The notes beneath the pieces are model-generated. The model saw nothing but the letters and a program-made list of their open reading frames with translations. It did no database searches and was not told the DNA's origin. This document shows positions 58,921 to 64,000 of a stretch of 64,000 nucleotides of DNA, piece after piece (position 1 is the stretch's first letter; each line of letters starts with the position of its first letter). This DNA comes from Prunella strophiata (taxonomy: Eukaryota > Chordata > Aves > Passeriformes > Prunellidae): the NCBI GenBank assembly GCA_036583965.1, contig JAZBQD010000026.1:2415400-2479399 (forward strand), read 5' to 3'. Position numbers and translations under genes: made by a program.

Positions 58921-60857
58921 CCAGGCAGGAATCAGTCACAAGTGCAGTTCCTTCTCCCCAGAGCAGGTTCAGCCTCCCAGAGGCAGTTCAGGGAGCTGCC
59001 AGGTGTGCCAAGGTGTCCTTCACCCCTCTGTGCTGTCCCAGAGCTGTCCCCACAGCAGCACAGCCCCAGCCCCATCCCCACTGCCCATCCCACACCACAG
59101 CCTGCCCAGCAGCACTGGGGAGCCCTTCAGAGCACACTCAGAGCCAGTTCCAGTCCTTCAGCCATTTCACTCTCTGTTACTCATTGTTTCTTTATGAGAG
59201 GGCTGGGGCAATTCCTAAGCCTTTCTCTTGTTCTAACAGATTCTCAGCTGCTCAGGACACAGCTCCCCTGAGCCAAGGGCAGTAACTCTTTGCAGCTGAG
59301 CACTGGGCCCACTTTGTAAGGAAAACATTCCTGGTTTCCTCCAAGAGTCCAGCCTTCAGATCCAGAAGTCTTTTTCCTATTTAGTGTGTAAGAAATGAAG
59401 TTCTGTTGGGCACTGTGTGACTGCAGCAGTGCAGTCTGAAGGGCCACACTGTCCTCCCTCACCCTCAAACCCAACTTGTCCTGCAGTCCCCTGCCACTCT
59501 CACACAGCCACAACACTCCAACTCCATCACACACCTCCTGAGCACAATTCCAGCAACAAACACAGGTTTGTTGGTTGGGCCTTTCCACTGATGCTCCTAA
59601 TTGCTGAATTAAAAGTGTAAAGGGAATGCGTTTTCTTCCATCTGTAGAGTTGCTCTCCAAAATATTGCCATCTCTTTTATGGAAGTATTTAGTTGTCATG
59701 GAGTCACTGGTTCTGACAGAAAAGTTGTTTGTGAATTTGTCTTAAGCAGTTAAAAGGCAAGGTGTATTTTTTAAAAAGCACCAGATCTAACCAGAAGTGG
59801 ATAAAATAAGAAAAAAAAAAAATCAGATAAGGAAGTTAATGCTTCTCACTCTCTCTCTAGAGACAAGAATATGGTTTAAGTGGGTTTTTTTACTCATTTT
59901 AGGTTCTGCACAAGCTTACCTTACATTTCTAATGGTAGCAAAACACATTGTCATTATTATTTTTTACTTTTCATTTGTATTATCATAGTATCCAAAAAGT
60001 ATTTTCATATAATCTATAAAGTCTTTACAACAGAGCAGGAAAATAAAGTTAGGTAATGGAGTTTGAAAAAAGAAATACTAAAATATTAGTTCATTATTAT
60101 CACTTTTGCCCACCACATTCTGTAACACTCCCCAGCCCATTTTCAGGTATGTCACAAGTCTAGGAAGATTCTGGAACCAGAATTTAAAATCCAAACTTCA
60201 AGTGAAACAACTGCAGCTGCACTTTGTATCCACATTTTTCTAATTTATTTGGGTTAATCCTGCTCCTAGAGGTAATTCACTGACATCAGATGGAGCAGCA
60301 GCCCAAACCTGTTGCCTGAAAATAACAAAACCAAAATGTAGCACTTATTCTCCACTTAGTAATCAAACTTTCTCCTCCCCATTTCTTACAGAGCAACATA
60401 ATTTATAATTTCCAATGCAAAAAAGTTTTCATTTTTTCAAAGTGTTGAGTTCTGGAAAGGTTTTACTATTAAAGAAAAAGCTCTGCCAAATTGTTTTGGC
60501 TGACAGCTGGGGCTAAGGAAAACCAGGCTGCAGAATTTTTGTGCAGGACTCTGATAAAATTGTTAAATTCCTGCTATTTTCTGATAATCACAGTGAAAGC
60601 TTCTACCACTTCCAGCAATCCTTTTGCTCAGAGTGGGATATAACTCCTGAGAGCATTCCTTGGGAAAGCTCCCAGTGGGAGTCAGGGTACCCTGTGGGGT
60701 ACAAATGTGTCATGGCTGGTGCCACAGCCAGAGCAAGCCCTTTTTCCTGGGTTACACTGGGATCAAATAATTCCTGTAGTTTTTCCTGGGTCCACAAGCC
60801 CCTTATGTAGCACTAAACATGGGCTCCACCAAAACCATTCATGGAATGGGGAATTCT

Positions 60858-60903
60858 AATTAAAATAGCAATTAAAATAATAATTAAAATAATAATTAAA
60901 ACC
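60858..60903. repeat. 12-bp AT-rich tandem repeat (AATTAAAATAAT), about 3.7 copies
   Basis: Units begin at 60858, 60870, 60882 and 60894. The first ends AGC instead of AAT and the last is partial. Confidence 0.9.
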
Positions 60904-63587
60904 CCCCTGCACCTGCCCACTTCTGCAGTGCTGTTTGAATGAGACAAGGCACAAATCTGCTCAGAAGTATCAAAATAAGAGGTGATAGATGATGGAGATA
61001 AAAGCAAATGAGGCCCTTAACCTCTGAAAGGGGTTCCTAATGCTCCCTCATCCTTGCCAAAGTCCAAGTCTTAATAATCACATGGCTGTGATTTATTATC
61101 CGTGTATGGCCACATTCTGAAAGAAGTCCCAGGGGGTCTGTAAATTGCAGATGTAACCACAGATTAATGCTCATAATCCCTGGTAAAAACTCTGCAATAA
61201 CACTGCTATAGCCTAAAGAAATTCTCCCACTAATATTCCTAATCCTTTCCCATTGGACTTTATGATCCTTCTGTGATTTTCAGGCAGTCCAACAGTGACT
61301 AAACAATATTTATGATTTAATTCTGCTGGTTTTCATTTCCAGACTAGAGGACTTTTAAAAATTTTATTTTAAGTTACACCCACACACATAAATGCTCCCT
61401 CCTATAAATCCAGGAAATGACCAAAAGAAAAAATGATAAGAAACAAGAAGATGTTCTATGTTCTTTATTGCCTCTCCTACCATTGCACACCCATTTGGGA
61501 ACTTGGTTTTTCTTGTCAGGCTCTGGAAAAAAACACCTGGGAGCATTAGTGACCTTCCACTGCTGCTGCTGTAGCATCACACCTTCAACTCCAAACTCAC
61601 AAACAGCAGGACAAGAAGAAGGAAGAGCTTTCTATTTTTCCCTTTTTTATTACATCATACCTAGTCTGATTCTTTCTTCTGAGACTGAAAAGCTGCCAGT
61701 TTTCAAGTGTCCCTCATTAACTTTTAAAACCTAAGCTCTGCTAAAGTCGAGTTATTAGTTTTTTCCTGGCACTGTCTGAAATTGCAGTACCCACATAAGA
61801 GCACTAAATGCTAATAGCTACTCAAGGCATACCAGGAAACAGTGCCTAGTGTGAGATGTGACATTAAATATTTGTACACAATGGGTTCTAAGGGGCAGGA
61901 ATTGGAGCTGGAGGTGATTATGGGTGCTTTTGGAAAGACAGTGGTTAAGCTGTTTCAAAAGAAAATTATCTTAAAAGTCAAAGTATGAGAAAATATATAG
62001 TAAATAAATAACATTTCTGTTATTTAGAGACATGCAGATATCTTATAGAGTTATACAGAATACGTTTCATGCTAGAGAGAGGCTGAATTAAGGGGATTCC
62101 AGGAATGAGGGTTGGTAAGCACAGGGTTGAACATGTCTTGAAGGTGAATCTTAAAATAGCAATATAAACATAAACAGAATGGCACAAGTCAGATTCTGAT
62201 CCTCCACAAAGCACTGAAGGGCTCTGCAACACCATCAGTTGGACATCTGCACTCTCCTACTCTATCAGGAACCCAGGACTTAATTAATAATTGTCTGGAG
62301 GAATCAGATTGAAAGATGCCAAGTCAAATATATTCCAATCTCTCTTTGAGAGAATGTAAGACTAAAAGATTCTAAACAATTTCTACTGATTTGTTCCTCC
62401 TTTTATAGTGGAATTATGGCCACCAAAGCTCAGACTTTTTGATATCTACAGATCTGCAGTTTCAGTGTATCAAGAAAAGTATGAAATTTAGCAAGCAGCT
62501 TGTTTTGAAGTAGTGTAAATGCAATAACACAGGAAGCAAGCAGCACAAAGCAGCACAAAAAGCCCTGCTTTCAAATAAAAGGTCTGGCCATCAGCTTTTT
62601 AAGAAGCTGGACCTCATTAGAATCAACCATCTCTAGTCCTTGTGCTTGTAAATGCCACTGTGTGGACACATCTCTCCAGTAACTACTGTGCTAGTCTTGA
62701 AAATAATTCAGTGCTTCTCTTCACTTAGAAGGTGGCTGTTAAAATGTGCAGCCAAAGAATGGTCATGCTGAAAGGTTCTAACCCACCTTCCACCCAGCCA
62801 TGTGGAATATCACCAAGACAGACTTGCAAAGGATGTATTAAAAACAAACTATTATAAGTGCAAATTCCAGGAATTTATGATGCTGCTGAATGAAGCCACA
62901 TAAATAATTCAGTATTAATAGGACTTTAAACCTTCCTAGATGTACTGAACCTGATAGAAAATGAACTTCAGCACCCGACTTTTACTTCCAAAAAAGTAAT
63001 GTATCTTTTCCCTTCCTTTCCTCTTGAAATTGATTCTCTTTCCTTCCTTTTACTAAACTGGTAAACTGCCAAAACCCCCAGCCTGGAGTCCTAGATCAAT
63101 AGCCTATAACCAGTTCCCCAGCAGTGATGTCCTTAAGGAGAAGGAAGGATCTTTCACTGCTTTCATTTCAAATATCCTGAAGCCTGCAGCAGACACCTTC
63201 TGACTAAGCCAGATCCAAGCACATTCTCCTCAGATGAAGGTTGTACTTCAGTGCTGGAGAGCACTGGGGATGTTTAAGAAAATAAAAGTCAAGTTGAATG
63301 TCTCAAAATACCTCCTTCTACACCTGCAAAATAAAAATTTCACACTTCTCCCTGTGACACCTGCTACATAAAGGAGGGTCAAGGATTCATGAGCATGCAG
63401 ACAGAAGCTTGGAGTTGCAAGAAAATACATTATATTCTTGGAAAATTAACTTGGGTTTAGTTCTGAGGCACAGTCACAGGCAGCACAAAGCTGGATGAGG
63501 AGCTGCCCTTTCAAACACTGTCTGTGATGTACAGAGATCCCAAACAACCCCAGAACCTGCTATCCCTTAGAGTTTCACACCTACATG

Positions 63588-63614
63588 TACACACACACAC
63601 ACTCACACACACAC
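63588..63614. repeat. (AC)n microsatellite
   Basis: About 13 AC units interrupted once by a CTC. Confidence 0.92.
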
Positions 63615-63689
63615 TTTTTAAGAACAGGTTTTTATTTCTGGAAAGTTGCTAGAGAAGCCTGATGGGATGTGCTGGCAGTCAGTGACCCA

Positions 63690-64000
63690 GAGGATCATCA
63701 GGCTTAGAAGGAATCCCAGATGGGTCAACCCAACCCATCATCTTCCTTCAGAGCAGAAGGGAGCTCACCATCCCTAAACTCCCCAAAAAGTGGTGTCAGT
63801 CTCTCACCTGCTGGGGCTGGTCACCTCCCCTGGCCCCTTCTCACATGGTTTTTCCTAAGCCTTCTCTGGCCTTATTGCCTAATCAAAATAATTGGTCCCT
63901 GTCCTTCCCCTAACAGTCCTTAAATATGTTTGCAGACATTTAGAGTTTTCTTTTGGTCTAGACTGAGCACGACCCTTGAGTTTTCCACAGAGATCCCAAA
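63690..64000 (-). mobile_element. Possible old CR1-like fragment at the window edge
   Basis: The end of the window, TTTTCTTTTGGTCTAGACT then GAGCACGACCC, resembles the reverse complement of the CR1 region upstream of its 3' tail. The preceding 150 bp contain weaker CR1-like words. Truncation at the edge and divergence make this uncertain. Confidence 0.3.

Larger units (their letters stand above)
58921..63689. other. Noncoding interval, no gene seen
   Basis: AT-rich unique sequence with a 12-bp repeat at 60858 and a CA microsatellite at 63588. No supportable exon. Confidence 0.55.

Overview
The window reads as vertebrate nuclear DNA, almost certainly avian and most likely passerine. Coding sequence is split into short exons with GT-AG introns, the interspersed repeats are mostly CR1 LINE 3' fragments with a few LTR-like pieces, and I recognise only one protein-coding gene. 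The species cannot be named from the sequence.

Layout. Positions 1-11961 hold the 5' nine coding exons of a minus-strand gene that I identify as ZDHHC15, a DHHC-type protein S-acyltransferase. Spliced, they give 289 codons plus two bases, from the initiator Met through TM1, TM2, the cysteine-rich DHHC domain, TM3, TM4 and the start of the C-terminal cytosolic tail. The last exon(s), which would encode roughly 50 more residues and the stop, lie beyond the left edge. Exon 1 sits in a CpG-rich promoter region (about 11.4-12.1 kb) with a strong CTCF-like motif and a GC box.

Immediately upstream of the promoter, 12083-13882 is a large GC-rich minisatellite: 86 complete 20- or 24-bp units plus a degenerate end unit. 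It abuts a CR1 LINE fragment (about 13889-14345). The array is open in nearly every plus-strand frame and so produces a spurious 700-codon reading frame. It also carries dense G-quadruplex potential on the minus strand.

From about 14.4 kb to the right end (about 49.6 kb) I find no convincing exon, tRNA or other RNA gene. This stretch holds single-copy AT-rich noncoding DNA, several CR1 3' fragments, two possible solo LTRs, a second coding-like minisatellite of 51-bp units (25301-25786), a perfect 28-bp triplication (54554-54636) and a few microsatellites. It is most simply an intergenic region upstream of ZDHHC15 that may hold regulatory elements.

I did not find an undescribed multi-gene system. 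The most unusual structure is the promoter-proximal minisatellite with its variant-unit map, G4 potential, array of splice-acceptor-like sites and stop-free plus strand.
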